Source: Sphagnum compactum
Taxonomy: Eukaryota > Bryophyta > Sphagnopsida > Sphagnales
Assembly: GCA_965153455.1 (NCBI GenBank)
Contig: OZ234501.1
Span: 9,796,001-9,860,000 of the forward strand
Length of the DNA stretch: 64,000 nucleotides
Reading direction: 5' to 3'
The stretch's first letter is position 1; the number at the start of each line of letters is the position of its first letter. Below the pieces are notes generated by a model. The model saw only the letters and a program-made list of their open reading frames with translations. It did no database searches and was not told the origin of the DNA. Below are positions 37,244 through 50,319 of the stretch, piece after piece. The position numbers were made by a program, and so were the translations under genes.

Positions 37244-38511
37244 ATGTTGGAATCACAAGTAAGCTTCCCTCAGGCAGCAGTCCCAAGGAGATGGAGCATT
37301 GGGCAAGCTTCTTATGCAAAAGTGAACTCCTCCAACAACTCCATCATGGCTCCTTACATAGACTCGGATCTGCGTGTACCAGAAGTTTCACAGACAAGAA
37401 GAGGGAGAAGACGGCTGTGTGTTGCAGTCAGTGTGGTGCTCCTTGTGCTGTTGGTGGCATCTGTCACTGTTGTGGGGACAGCGGTAGGTGTAAGCCGTTC
37501 ACGCAAGAATGCCGGAGCCGTAGGCTTGAAGAAGGGAAATGCAACTTTGGCTAGCTCGCTGGCTCCTGCACCGGCCCCCGCTCCTCAATCCTACTACAAT
37601 GCGCTTGCCCCAATTCCTGGGACTGGCGACAACCTCGTCTTGGACCAGCTCTGCAGCTCCACCATGTAAGCCTAATGGCGATAACCCAGCACTCTGTTCT
37701 CTCTCAGTATGTATGTGGCTCCATCTTCTGTCCCTTGGTAGAGAACCAGGAGGCAAGTCCATCCCTTTGCTGCGAAGTCTCACCCAGCTTCTGAAATTGG
37801 GGTTTTTGTGGTTCGTTTGCCAGGTACCCTCAGCTATGCAGCGAAATCTTCCACGCCATACCAGGTGCACAGAAAGGGGATCTGCAGCAATGGACTGTAA
37901 TGGTGATGCAAATGTCAGAGCAAGCTGTGAATGAATCAGTTTCCCTAGCTCTACAAATGAGCCATCTGCGAGAAAACCATGGAAGTGTGGCACTGGAGCA
38001 ATGCATTGAGGTTTTGATGGACTCTCTTGACCAGATCAACAGTTCCATGTACTTGGTGGCTGACATGGAGCTCCATCCTAGCCCTGCAACTGAGAGTGAT
38101 GTCCAGACATACATGAGTGCGGCCATGACTGACATTGATACTTGTCAGCAGGGTGTGAGTGATGTTGGTGGGTGGAGTGGTAGTGCTGAACTCTGCGGAC
38201 CTCGAGCCGATCACATCAACCAGTTGCTTAGCATTTCACTCACTTTTGTGAATGTCTTAGGCAATTCTGAATTTGGGTCGGGCCATAATCGACGACTTCT
38301 GACTGTACTACTGCCACCACAAAGTGAGCTACATAGAGAAGCCGCTTCCAACACTCAAGCAGCGAGTAGGAGGAGTACCTTTGGGGGCCGCAGAGGTCTC
38401 CACTCTTGGAACTCCAAGCTAGGTCTGCACGACCTCAATGAGTCACCCAGAGAGTCAAAATGGAGATCAAGTTTCCAAGCTGTTGCTTCCATTGGATTTG
38501 TCCATGTTTGA
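37244..38511 (+). CDS. Membrane-anchored PMEI-domain protein with RRLL motif, no pectinesterase domain
   Basis: Exons 37244-37665 and 37824-38511 with a GT/AG intron give 369 residues. Residues 1-55 are cytosolic-type with a basic RRGRRR end; about 57-83 is one hydrophobic anchor (LCVAVSVVLLVLLVASVTVV). An Ala/Pro-rich linker follows, then a PMEI domain (PF04043 type) starting DQLCSSTMYPQLC, with the expected cysteines in CSSTMYPQLC, ALEQCIEVL and DIDTCQQGV. This domain inhibits or chaperones cell-wall pectin methylesterases. After it comes NRRLL (38287-38301), the site at which subtilases cut pro-PMEs in the Golgi, but the next about 75 residues are basic/Ser-rich and contain no pectinesterase signature. 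It could be a stand-alone PMEI or a PME pro-region that lost its enzyme. No stop or frameshift explains the loss. Confidence 0.85.
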
Positions 38512-40688
38512 AGCCATAATTTAGAGTTCTTGTTTTTTGCTTTCTTACTTGCCCACACTTGACCTTATTGCACAAATGAAGGAATTCTGATTTTGCAGAA
38601 TACCCATTATAATTTGCTTCCACTTCTTAGCTGCTTAGCTTTTACAACATAACAGCCAGAAAAAGTGTGGTGAAACCGTGAATATGTAGGAGAATCACCT
38701 GTTCCAATTTGTTCAGGGGAACATTGTATTGTACATCTTCTGGTTGTAGCTAGATTAACTTGTTTTCCCTCTGCACCTGCCTAATCGGATGATGGTTCTG
38801 TGTGCAGCAGGCATGAGAGGATGCAACAAGCACATTGTCTCCAAGCTCATGCACAACACCCAGACTATAACCTCATGATGGAATACAATCTTCATTTGCC
38901 CCAGGACTTGAGGCATTTCAGGTACATTAGCAAAAGAGGATGCTCCACTGGATCCTTCAGGCTGTCTGTAAATGAATCAAACAAGACTGTTGTAGAGTAG
39001 CACTACTATGAAACATTTTTGATTGTTCAATAGGTGCTTGACTGTGGCCCAAAGTCACTTTCGGTGTACATTGTGGATATTCAACAAAATGCAATTTTCT
39101 ATGTAAATTGAGTCAAGATCAGGAATTGTTTAATCCAATCTTTGGATCATGCACTCTCCTGTGTGGATTGGTGAAGTGCAGTTCTGATAGAAGGGTAAGA
39201 GTATGTACATAGCCACAGTTGAGAGGTAAGAATGGTTCCATCCAGTGTTCAATACAACCCCTGGTGTTGCTCAAAGTGCGATTGTTTCAGGATTCAAGAA
39301 ATGTTGGCAAGTGGAGACAGCATTTTAGCATTTGTACCAACAAATGCAACATTGTGTGGGGTGGGCAGCCTGTCCCCTGTCAATTCTGTGGGGGTTCGGA
39401 TGCATATGCCAATGTAGTTCAGCTTGTGAAGAGGGTAGGTTATTATATTCATGGAGTGATCATTCAAAGCAGTTTTTGAGTCAGATGACATTGTGGGTTG
39501 GTAAACTCCATTAACATGTGTTCAATACATCAGCAGACAAGATGCTTGCAATGTATCTATTACAGATATCAATGTGTGATGTGGTTGTTGGACTAAGAAT
39601 GTGGGACGTGCAAACTGTAACTAGCCAACGTAAAAAGCATGTCAAAAGGCCGCATAGGGGTAGGTACATAGTGGAACTGCTTTCACAAATGCAAGTTAAG
39701 GGTGGTCAATTTGTCAGCTTTGTGGAGTTGTTCATTCACATGTATTGTGAGGCAAAATGTTTGTGTGGGTCATGGACAATGCTTACCAGTACAATCACTG
39801 GTATTGCTCATCACTCTGTGTTTAATTTGTGCTGAAGCCACCAAGGTATTACAGTATTCCCAATTTTTGGTCATGTTGCTGAGGTGATCATCCATAAGAT
39901 TTACAAATTTGGCTATAAATAGTTATGAAGGTTAAACAATTGAAGCATTTTTTTATATTTTTGGTTAAATACTCTAATGTCCAATGTAACATAGCGATCA
40001 ACAATTTCCACTGATTGTTTTTTTCCAAAGTTGACAATTAAAAACCCCAAAACCCACAGATTTTTTGTTTTCTGTTTCTAATCTCACTAGAAACGTAAGC
40101 CTGGTTGATGTAGTAGTACCTTGGCTGCTGCAACACTTGTTTGTTGAATAATTAATTGATTTTGAAATTTTTATTTCAACAAATGGAATATTCTTGAGGA
40201 TTCAATATTTTCCTTCAGAAACTTTTGTTATTTGAATTTATTTTTTCGGAGAACTTCAATGTTTTGAAAATAATATAATTAGTATCAAAGCTGCCAAGGT
40301 AGTAGGGTACATGAGTTCATCAAAAATTGGATTCAGTAATTGAGAGTGTAGGAATAGGTAGAAATAGATGGAGCAACGACCATGGTCAAGATTGACAAAG
40401 GCAAAAACAACCCAAGTTTTGTTTCCACTAATAATCTGAACCAGGATTGACCTTGCTTGAGAAAGAGAGAAACATTGCAGTGCAGTTGTGGCCATGCTAA
40501 TTGATTTACAAATTGTGCAACATGTCTAGCACAAGATATCATGCCATGAATGGTCTAGCTGTACGTTGTCAGTTTTTGGATGCTCCACAATGTAGCCAAC
40601 AGCAAAGGTAATAGTTGTGATTTGTGTACATGTTTTCATATGTGTGACGTTGTTGGGCCCTGCCCCCACAGGGGATAGCGTCCCTTTG
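38512..40688. other. Spacer downstream of the PMEI gene
   Basis: Searched for a displaced pectinesterase domain in all frames by eye and found none. Small frames (for example 38800-39000 and 39219-39479, plus strand) have no family features. The last 60 bases are GC-richer and end at the transposon border. Confidence 0.45.
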
Positions 40689-41814
40689 TGACAAAAAAAA
40701 GGAGGCAAGCAGAAGCCTCAAGAAGTCTATAAATTCAATTGTCAATTCTTCACACAGATTCACTTGTTTATAAACAAGTTCCTACTTACTTACCACAGAT
40801 TCTACCCCTGCACCTCCTCTAACCATTACAATTTCTAAAGTATATCTATATTGCTTCATTATTTGTTTGATCCTCCTACAAACTAACTTCTACATAGAAA
40901 TATGCTGTAGAGATTGTTGGATCAACACTCTCTCAATGACCATCTTGGTCTTACACAAAACCAGCTTCCACAACAACCCCATATTTTCCCAACAACTCAC
41001 ACAAAAATGTAATAGAGGACTATTACCAACTACATCAATTCCGTGGAGTTCCCTAAATTAGGGTCTCAGATTTCTAGATGACTCCCAAATTGAAATTCCA
41101 CAAAAGCTTTTTCCAACAAACACTCAGTCATGTAATAGTAAGAAAATGTATCCCACCACAACACAGAACTCTTTTGAAATAATTTTGATATTGACTTCTC
41201 CAGAGTTCCCAGGAGACGAGTCTTAGCTTTTTGGAATACACCAAACAAAATCCCCACAAGCTGGTATCCTTTTAGACCGGCCAACATCGTCCCCTAGGGA
41301 GTTTCATCAATTCCAACATCTCTACACCTTTATTCATTCTCTTTGGTCTTTCTATTCTAAATCCCTACTCTTGAATGCAACGGAAGAAGACCTAGAGTTA
41401 AGATACACCAAAAACACTACGGTTCAAGGCATTCCTCCCACCCACCACCTAACTGATCCAAACACTTCACCACACAAAGAAGAGGAAAAAAAAAAAAGGT
41501 CCTTAACTTTCAGCCACCCGCTCTTCTTATTCACCGACACTTGCAAAGCCTGCCATTTCCAAAAACCATGAAGAGCTTCAAACAACTTTCATCAATTCCA
41601 CCACTCTAACTTTCCACAAAACAAGTGCACACCACATAGCTCCTAGCCTAATTAACTTGCAATAGACAACAAAAAAAAAAAAAAACTTGCATGTCCGCAA
41701 CCCCAAAAACATTCAACTAATCCCTTTCTTGTCATTTTTAGAATTCGGCACCTAAAACGCCCATTCATTAGCTCTTCATTTGAGATGATTTTATTTCACC
41801 TTTTTCATCTCACA
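40689..41814 (-). repeat. 3' LTR of the gypsy element (left)
   Basis: Aligns along its length with 48939-50047. The right border CATCTCACA corresponds to CATCCCACA in the other LTR, i.e. TG at the element's 5' end. The left border is within a few bases of the A-run at 40691-40700. Confidence 0.88.
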
Positions 41815-43278
41815 TATGTGACAGCTCCCTTATAGATTTAACTGAGTCCGCACAACTATCATTAGTTACGCTTTTGGGTAGTATAATTGTAAATATTTTT
41901 TAGGATGCTCCCATTGTTGTTCATCCTTGCCCTTGATGATACATTTTCTTTTGCCATCATCCTATTCCAAACCCCCCTATTCATCTACATATCCTATAAA
42001 CAAATAAGGTCCTTCCCAACTTCTTATTAAAGCCTTTTTCTCACTTGGTTTTTTCATCTTTACCAGGTCACTCCTAGCCTAAAAGGAAGGAAACATTTGT
42101 TTCCCTTTTTATAGCACATACATCCTTTTCTATTATACCTGAGCATGTGCATTATTACTTAATATTGACTTATGCAGTTGAAAAATGAGTTGCATTTTGG
42201 AAATCATTTGTTCAGTCAATTGTTCGATGTTCATCTCCTCATCAAATGTCTAAGTCAACATGCAAAGCTAATTGTCAACTTTCAATCTAGGAGTACGCCC
42301 AGTTACCACCATAAAGGGAGAGAACTTTGCACTTGTTTGGATCCCACATCTGTAACCAAACAACACCCTAGGTAATTGCAAATCCTAGTTGTTTGCATTT
42401 TCTTGAAAAATGGACATCACAGTGATCCCATGTTTGATGGTTTTGATTATCCGTTCAGCCATCTTGTTGCACCTAGGCCATTATGGTGCTGTATATTGAT
42501 GGTGAATGTCATAAACCTTGCACAAATTGTCAAATTCAATAGACCATTCACCACCATTGTTAGTAAGAATAAACTTAAGTACTTCGTACCTACAGATGAT
42601 GTACTTTTCCAAAAATCTAACAACTATCATTATAGTGTGATTTAGTATAGCTTTCGCCTCACACCACTTAAAGTAGTGGTCAATAGTAACAAGAATATAT
42701 TTGTTCCCCTCGTTGGTCTCTAGAAATGGTCTTGAAGTAACAAGTGCGATTCTTTAAAATATATCACATATTGGAATGGTTTTTAAATCCTTTGCATTTG
42801 ACCTAGTGTTTCTCATTCACTTAACCAGTTAGCATTCTTTACAAGCCTTGACAATGGCCCTGACTTGTTCAGTCCTATTATGCCAGTGATACCGCTTACA
42901 AATTTCCGCAAATGTTTGTTGTTTTCCAAAATGCCCAATCTCCATATGCATTTCCACAATAATGTCCTTCCTCTCATCAGGCTTACACACCATCATATCT
43001 TGGAAACATAATTGATTTCCCTTCCAAACATAGTTATGTGCCTGTTTTTTGATTCGCAAAATTTCTTCTTCAATGGCACTAGAAGGCGATTGCCCAATTT
43101 GTATGAATTGTAAGCAATTCAGGTCACCCCACACATCCCTCCACTTTTGCTCACCACCTTCACCACCACTATCATCATCAATGGTTACCTTTGTATCACA
43201 TACTGACTCAACATCCACCATCATTTGAGCTTTTACCGCCAACTCCCAACATGTGATATTGTCTATAGGAAGCCACAT
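41815..43278 (-). pseudogene. Gypsy integrase (broken)
   Basis: The 42829-43278 frame ends in an HHCC zinc module: H..H in EMHMEIGHFGKQQTF and C..C in AIVKACKEC. The catalytic core continues below 42.65 kb with NGGEWSIEFDNLC and a region reading HQYTAP, a stop, then WPRCN. The Asp expected before NGGEW is Asn here. Further stops and a frame change follow before a C-terminal SWEGPYLFVGY stretch. Integrase inserts the cDNA; this copy cannot. Confidence 0.85.
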
Positions 43279-45210
43279 TTTTTCTTTAGAGTCGGAGAGT
43301 CATCTACCACCTCACCCCTTGGTATTTCATCTTAACAATTAATGGGGTCCTCTTGGTTTGCAACAACATTTTTGTGGACAGGTTCTATCATGAATAGGTT
43401 GGGCAATGTTGGGCTTTGAATGCTTCTTCTCCCAATCCACGTTTGCACCCCTATCTCTTGTATTAATTTGATATCTTGGATCTCCTTTGAAAAGTCCTCA
43501 TTAGATTTTGCGTTGCCCGTTGGGTTCCGAATGAAGCATCCACATTGGAGTGTTTCGATCTAAGTCGATGTAGAATCTTGAAATTGAAATCTTGCAACAT
43601 GTTTATCCAATGCCCTCTCCAACCATAAGCATTTGAGACCATTGCAAGTCATTCCAAAGGTTTGTGGTCCATTCTTAATTTGAAATGATTCCTATGCAAA
43701 AAATGTTGAAAATGCATAACTCCCCAAATTAAAGCATAGCATTTGCCTTCCATAGGATGGAATCTTCACTGCATAGCAAACAGTCCCTTGCTAGTGTATA
43801 CAATGACACATTCTTTCTTCCATCCTTCTAAAACAAAATAACACCAACTCCTTTTGCGAACCAATCAACATCCAAGATACATGCCTTATAGAAATCCAAC
43901 CTTGCCAACACTGGGGCTAAAATGAATGCTTGTTTGGGTTGATCAAATACCTCTTGACATTGTGGACTCCATTGGAAAGTTGCATCCTTTTTGGTCAACT
44001 CAAATAGAGGGTTAGCAAGCTTTGCATAACCCCCAACGTAATTTGGTAATACCCTATCAATCCCAAAAATGCTCGTATGTTGGTGACTATTTTGGGAACA
44101 GGATAATCTACCACAACTTTGACCTTGTCAAGTTCAAGACTAGTTCTTGCTTTTCTAACCACATGCCCCAAAAACTTGATGTTCTTAACTGAAAACATAC
44201 ATTTGTTGGGATTTAACTTTAGGTTGACATCTTGTAGACGTTATAATACCATACGTATATGGTCAAGATGGGCTTCCCATGAAACACTATGGATATTAAG
44301 GTCATTTACAAAGACCTTGAGGAATTGCTGCAACCATTTAAAGAAAATGGTTGTCATTGTCCTAGAAAAAGTATTAGTTGCATTTTTAAGCCCAAATGGC
44401 ATCACAAGCCATTCATACAATCTTGTCTTGGTGATGAATGTTGTTTTCTTCACATAATCAAGGTTCATTATGATCTACCAAAACCCACTTTGCAAATCTA
44501 AAGCTGTGAACCATTCTGTGACACCCATCTGGTTCAATACATTGTCAATTATTGGCATCGAGTACGCATCCTTGTGAGTTTAAATGTTCAAAGGACGATA
44601 GTTTCCACAAAAAATCTGTTATTATCCTTTTTGATTGGTAACGTAACTTTGGAGGCATATTTCGAAGAATTAGCCCTCATTCACCTTTGCTTCCTCCTAA
44701 AAAAATAGTCTGCTAAGGTTAATATGACAAGGTAGCAGACCTTGGGTGTCTATCACATGTTCACCAACCAAACAACATCCTAATTCCTCCTTGTGCCATG
44801 CAAAAACATCAGCATACTTCTCTAAACCTACCAAAGTTCATTTACCTTGTCCTGATCAAAATCAGCATCCACCTAGATTAAACACTTGATCTGTTCCCAT
44901 CTCCCTTCATTCACGGTGTCAGGTTGAACCTTGGTTTCTTGTGGTCCATATCTTCCAACTAAAACAGATATGGAACATCCACATTTTGAAATTCCCTAAA
45001 CTGATGCATGTTGTATTGTTCTTCATGACATGCCCTCTTTAACCAGTCTTCATAGTTGTCTTCCTTAGAGACAACTTCATTCATGAATTCATTTGCTTGT
45101 GCCTCCATAACCAAGTTCAAATATTGACAAGGAGCCTCAATCTTAATCAACCCATTCAAGCCCTGATCTTTAAGTTCTACAACATGCTCTTGTTCTTCTT
45201 GAACAATCAA
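43279..45210 (-). pseudogene. Gypsy reverse transcriptase-RNase H (broken)
   Basis: Pieces in order on the minus strand: a linker (45210-44959), ELGCCLVGEHVIDTQG near 44.8 kb, the fingers/palm with LYEWLVMPFGLKNATNTFSR (44241-44468), and the active-site block FVNDLNIHS at 44312-44286, where the first Asp of the F/Y-V-D-D box is Asn. The thumb FLGHVV is at 44.17 kb, and RNase H with MDHKPLEWL lies near 43.66 kb. Several stops and frameshifts separate the pieces. Confidence 0.88.
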
Positions 45211-45500
45211 TTTAAGTCAACTGTCTCTTGTAATTGAATCATATGTTTCATCCTCATCAGAACTGAGTTCAGACTTAGAGCTGCTCTCAAACTGGTTCTC
45301 CTTTCAAACTTGATCAAGTGCTTCTTCCTAGTCATTAACATCATGAATTGATATTGTTTGGTCCTTCTTATCAAACAAGTTTACCTTAGAAAACTTAGGA
45401 ACCGGCTAATTCACAAACTTGTTAGAGTGGCTTGGTTGTGCTGGAACTGGACCATGTTGACCATGTTTAGGGGAAGGACTTGCACATTGGATCCGGGTCC

Positions 45501-45824
45501 TTACCTGATTTGTATCAGCCCTCTCTCAACGTCTACAATAGCTCCTATCTTAATTAATAAATCAAGTCCTAAGAGGACATCATAGCTATTTGTATCTATG
45601 ACAATAAACACCATATCACAAATGGTTTCCCCAATTTGCACAGGTAAACCTTCAATCCTCCCCAATGCATGTGTTACCACAAATGAAGCAATTTTATAGA
45701 ATTCAAATCCAACAACTAAGTGCATAATCCCCAACTCTCGTACTACTACAGTTACTAATACAAACATGGATGCTCTAGTGTCTACAAGTCCTTCCACTAT
45801 GCGATTATTGATTTCCACCAACAA
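45501..45824 (-). pseudogene. Gypsy aspartic protease with altered active site
   Basis: Open frame with the retropepsin pattern: LVDTRAS at the active site (45782-45768) and the flap/second-half block YDVLLGLDLLIKIGAIVD. The family motif is D-T/S-G-A; Arg (AGA) stands where Gly is expected, one G-to-A transition away. It would normally process Gag-Pol. Confidence 0.85.
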
Positions 45825-47100
45825 GTGAAGAGTCTTGCTTCTGTGATTCTTACGATGTTAATTTGATGCAAGGTAGGTAATTGTCGAGTTGTCGCATTTT
45901 TTGGAAGAACTCTATGTTCTTCATTCTTCTGTCTCCTTGCTAACTTGATCGAACCTTCCAAATATTCCAATTCCCCCAAAATGGTTAAAATGGTCTCCAT
46001 AGGTGTAAGGGATATCTTACCTTTGATGAAATGTGTCAAGATTTTAGATCTAACTGTTGTGTCCTTTTCCAATCCAATATTGACATCCTTCCTTCAAGCC
46101 AAATCTCCTTCATCAGCCTTCTGATGTCCTCCAACAACAACATCCACAAGAACCTTATGCCTTGGAACTTTAGTATGTGAAAATAGGTCCTGGTTTCGAC
46201 AAATTCTATCCAACTGATTCCTTATTGCTTCTTCGTCATCAACCATTGCTTCCAAATAGTTCATAGCAACAACAATCGTCTTGGGATCCTTCTTCTTCTA
46301 GCATGTTCCTCAGTGTGCCCCAGACCTCTATAAAAGCTATATTTTAACCATAATTTTCTGTCCTATGGAGCCCCCAACATTTTAGACACTTTGGTTTATA
46401 GGTGGCATATTTTGGACAATTTGTAGCAAGATGGTCTTTTGCTCTACAAATCTAATACTTGTTAAAACTAGTGGTGACTCCAGGAATAGATCTAGGTTTA
46501 GCCTGCATTTAAGTCTTCCTTCTCAAAAGATTGATCAATGATTCATTCAATAGTTGTACTTGTTTTTCTACTACATTTTCTCCAACATTCATGTTTTTCT
46601 CTTGCTCTTCCTTTACTAGTTCAAAAGAGGTTTCACCAAGTTCTGCCAACACCCTTTTTACCTCCAATTTAACATTGAGTAGAGCTTCCATATTGGCATG
46701 ATCCCTCATTACACACAATTTTCTAATTTCAAGTTTCAGTTGAGACAGAAATCTCCTTCTCTATTCCCCATCCTCAAGGTTGCCCCTCACAAACAACTTT
46801 TCCATCCTGTCATAGTATGCATGAACCCTTTGTTTCAGTTCTTGCTTGATACGATCAAGCTTGGCTCTTATTTCCTCATCAACTGTACCATACTTCAACA
46901 GTATGGCTGCTTTCATGGTCTTCCAATCCGTTGGAGCTATCATCAGTTTTATTAACCATTCCCTGGACTTGCCCTTTAGATCGAGCTTGCCAATCTTGAA
47001 AAGTGTCAATTCATCAATTCCATGTATTTTTACTGTCATTTCTAACCTTTCTCCCTAGTCATCAACATCCTCAAACTTTCTACCCCAAAACAACTCATCC
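45825..47100 (-). pseudogene. Gypsy Gag (broken)
   Basis: The 46761-47039 frame shows the Retrotrans_gag pattern: KGKSREWLIKLM, then DWKTMKAAILLKYG, RAKLDRIKQELKQRVHAYYDRMEKLF. Downstream the frame is interrupted near 46.7 and 46.3 kb; no intact CCHC knuckle could be read. Gag forms the virus-like particle. Confidence 0.75.
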
Positions 47101-48924
47101 ATTCCTTTGGGGCTTGCCATTGTGAGCTTCCTAAATTTCTATTATTGCAATCTCTATTGCATATGAAGATCAAATGATTTTCCTTCTTGATCCAAATCTA
47201 ATGCCAAAATCTAAACTTTTCAAGCTTTCTCTAGCCCAATTACTTTCCACATCCAACTTTAAAACCAACATCCTAGATACAGTACCAACATGTTCAACTC
47301 TAATGATTTTATCTCCAAACTAAAACATCTTTCCTAGGCCATGCATATATAATCTGACATATTGTTGTCCAGTAGCATCCAGCAATGGAAATCAATTGTC
47401 ACCCAACCTAGGGGCAAGATGTCAACACTAGGTATTTCAAATTTGAAAATGGAAGGATTAGGTATATTATCTATGATCTAGATGTTCCTGATTGGATCTT
47501 TTATTTCCTTTTGTCACAAAACTCCAGCTCTTTCAATACAATTCAAGGTCCTGGTTTGGATCATCATTAATGACAGTATATTCCCCCCTTGAGAGCTGAT
47601 GTCTCATATATTGCATCTTCCCTTCATGTTCAAAATTCCATAGCGATTCTTCGTCATTCTTTCTTCCCAACCTCCACACCAAAACCTTTAATTATGTTTC
47701 GATGTGTTCAACTCTGACAACTTTATCCCCAGCAACAAACAACACATCTATCCTAGGGAAGAAAAACCTAACTCTATGGTGAGGTGACACAGATGCCACA
47801 AGTAACCATAAGTCCCCTACTTTTGACATTGTTTCAACACTTTCATGCAATTCAATAGTCAAAGGATCGAATGAAGACAACAGAAAAGTAGTATATGTCT
47901 AAAATAGCAATGGTTGTCTAACTCCTTGCTCCATTTTTTGTCTTTAGCCAAACTTGGATTCTTGTGTACATTCTTGTGTGAGTAACTTGAATAGCCAGGT
48001 TTCCTATTCTTGCAAAATTTGTGTTCCAAGTAAAAGCATGGTTAGGTGGCTCACATTTGACATTTTGAAGAGTCCACATCTTACACTAGCTACAATTCTT
48101 GCATTTAAAATAATTATCAAACTATAAATCCTATAATTATCTCCTATAGTTTTGGTCACAAATATTAATAGACCACCCTATAAATATCCCTAAACATGTG
48201 ATTGGTCAAGAAATTTAGAGAAAATTTTAAAGATTTAAATGTGAAATGGAATATCAATTGTAAAAAATGATGAAAATCACGAGGAGTTAAATTTTTAAAT
48301 ATGAAAAAAATATATATTGAAAAATTTTCAATGCATCTTTATAATTAAATTATTCATTTTATGGTGGCCTATTTTCTAATTTTAATTTTGATACTATTAT
48401 GACATTTGTTTTCAATCCACATTTTTCATTTTCAGTGTGTGACAAACATAGTGTTATCATTTCCAAAGTCCACAATGAGTCCACTCTTTTCTTAAAACTC
48501 ATCCATAATTTTTAATAAGATTCTCACTAAAGTCTATTGCAACATGGATTATGAAAAAATTGAAAATTTTAATGTTTGATATGATTTTACATTTTAAGTT
48601 CATCTATAATCCAAAAAAATTACAACTGTGATACTCCAAACAGTCCACCTAATTGTGCTTTCACCCTTCAGTCCAACAATGCTGACCACCCCAAATCCTT
48701 GTAGACGCAAGATGATAGCTCCTTCTCTAGGTAGGATGTCAAACCTAGGAAATGGATAATCAAATTCAATCACCACCAATATCTCATTTCTATGTTGAAC
48801 TTCTCCCATATAGTCATTCCTCCTCTGGTCCATGGTTTGGCAAACATCTTGACGCTAGTTCATAAACACCTAGCATTTTCCACAAAAAGTCTTATGATCA
48901 CATTTGAATTTCACTTAGAAAGAC
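47101..48924 (-). other. Leader/untranslated region of the gypsy element
   Basis: Between the primer-binding site and gag. Two short frames (48600-48833 and 47692-47880, minus) have no recognised domain. A block near 48.1-48.6 kb is very AT-rich and could be a later insertion or decay. Confidence 0.45.
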
Positions 48925-48938
48925 TAGTTTTGATACCA
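48925..48938 (-). promoter_or_regulatory. Primer-binding site (initiator Met tRNA type)
   Basis: On the minus strand, directly after the 5' LTR, the sequence is TGGTATCAAAACTA. The first eight bases match the complement of the 3' end of plant initiator tRNA-Met (TGGTATCAGAGC), the usual primer for plant retrotransposons; later bases are diverged. Confidence 0.75.
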
Positions 48939-50047
48939 AAAAGGAGGCAAGCAAAACCCTCAAGAAGTCTATGCATTCAATTGTCAATTCTTCACATAGA
49001 TCCATTGGTTTATAAACAACAACTAAGTTCCTACTTACTTATCACAAATTCTACCCCTACATCTCCTCTAACCATTAAAATTTCTAAAGTATATCTATAT
49101 TGCTTCACTATTTGTATGATCCTCCTACAAACTAACTTCTACATAGAAATATGTTGTAGAGATTGTTGGATCAACATTCTCCGCATTCTTTCAATGGCCA
49201 TCTTGGCCTTACATAGAATCAGCTTCCACAATCACCCCATAGAAATTTTCCCAATAGCTCACTCAAAAATGTAACAAAGAAAGGACAATATTACCAACTA
49301 CATCAATTTTGTGGAGTTCCCTAAATTAGGGTCTCAGATTTTTGGATGACTCCCAAATGGAAATTCCACAAAATCTTTTCCCAACAAACATTTAGACATG
49401 TAATAGTAAGAAAACATATCCCACCACAACACAAAACTCTTTTGGAATGATTTTGATATTGACTTCTCCAAAGTTCCCAGGAGACAAGTCCTAACTTTCT
49501 GGAATACACTAAACAAAATCCCCAGAAGCTAGTATCCTTTTAGACCGGCCAATATTGTCCCCTAGGCAATCTCATTAATTTCAAATACATCTTTATTCAT
49601 TTTCTTTAGTCTTTCTATTTTAAATCCACACTTTAGAATGCAAGAGAAGAAGACCTAAAGTTAGGATACACCAAAAACATTATGGTTCAGGGCATTCTTC
49701 TCATCCACCACCTAATTAATCCAAAAACTTCACCACACAAAGAAGAGGAGGAAAAAAAGAGGTGTTTAGCTTTTAGCAACCTGCTCTTCTTATTCACTAG
49801 CATCCCTTACAAAGCCCACCATTTCCAAAAGCCATGAAGAGTTTCAAACAACCTTCATCAATTCCATCGTTTTAGTTTTCCACAAAGCAAGTGTTCACCA
49901 CACAGCTCATGGCCTAATTAACCTACAAAAGACAACACAAAGAAAACAAACTCCCATATCCACAACCCCATAAACACTCGACTAATCCCTCTCTTGTTGT
50001 TTTCAAAATTCGACACATGATTTTATTTCACCTCTTTTCATCCCACA
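48939..50047 (-). repeat. 5' LTR of the gypsy element (right)
   Basis: Partner of 40689-41814. In element orientation it starts TGTGGGATG (50047 side) and ends in GCCTCCTTTTT just before the primer-binding site. It carries the promoter of the element; I did not find a clear TATA box. Confidence 0.88.
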
Positions 50048-50214
50048 CTTGGCTTTGGTTTTTTGGTTGTCAAAATTGTGCACAAGATTGGTGGTTTAAA
50101 ACTAGTGGAAGGAGTGGAACCAATTTCTTAATTGGAGGGGTTTAGATGAAGGGAGGTTTTTGAAATACATTTTGTGTTCATGTGTTCACATAATGGCTAC
50201 ATGAAAGTGAATTA

Positions 50215-50310
50215 GTTTAGGGTTTAAGAAGAAAGTAGCGAAATTATGGTTTAAGAAAAAAATAACAAAATTTGGGTTTAGGGAGAAAGCAACAAAATTA
50301 GGTTTAGGGT
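50215..50310 (+). repeat. Short tandem repeat, about 35 bp unit
   Basis: Three diverged copies of a unit like GGTTTAAGAAGAAAGTAGCG then AAATT, including GGGTTTAGGG. It lies just outside the gypsy element and leads into the next repeat. Confidence 0.65.
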
Positions 50311-50319
50311 TTGGCACAG

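Larger units (their letters stand above)
40689..50047 (-). mobile_element. Ty3/gypsy LTR retrotransposon, complete but inactive
   Basis: Two LTRs of about 1.1 kb in direct orientation enclose gag, protease, reverse transcriptase, RNase H and integrase, in that order on the minus strand. Integrase following RNase H defines the Ty3/gypsy type. The flanks CTTTG (40684-40688) and CTTGG (50048-50052) could be a target duplication with one mismatch. All coding parts are broken by stops and frameshifts, and several catalytic residues are changed. In the best-matching 94-base block the LTRs differ at 3 positions (40834-40927 against 49083-49176); other parts differ more and have indels, so the insertion is not recent. 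I saw no chromodomain. Confidence 0.93.

Noticed and set aside
37499-37993. 164-codon open frame antisense to the PMEI gene
   Set aside because: It overlaps the supported exons and intron, has no family features, and arises from codon composition of the real gene.
38512-40600. A displaced pectinesterase domain downstream of the PMEI gene
   Set aside because: None of the PME signature regions could be read in any frame.
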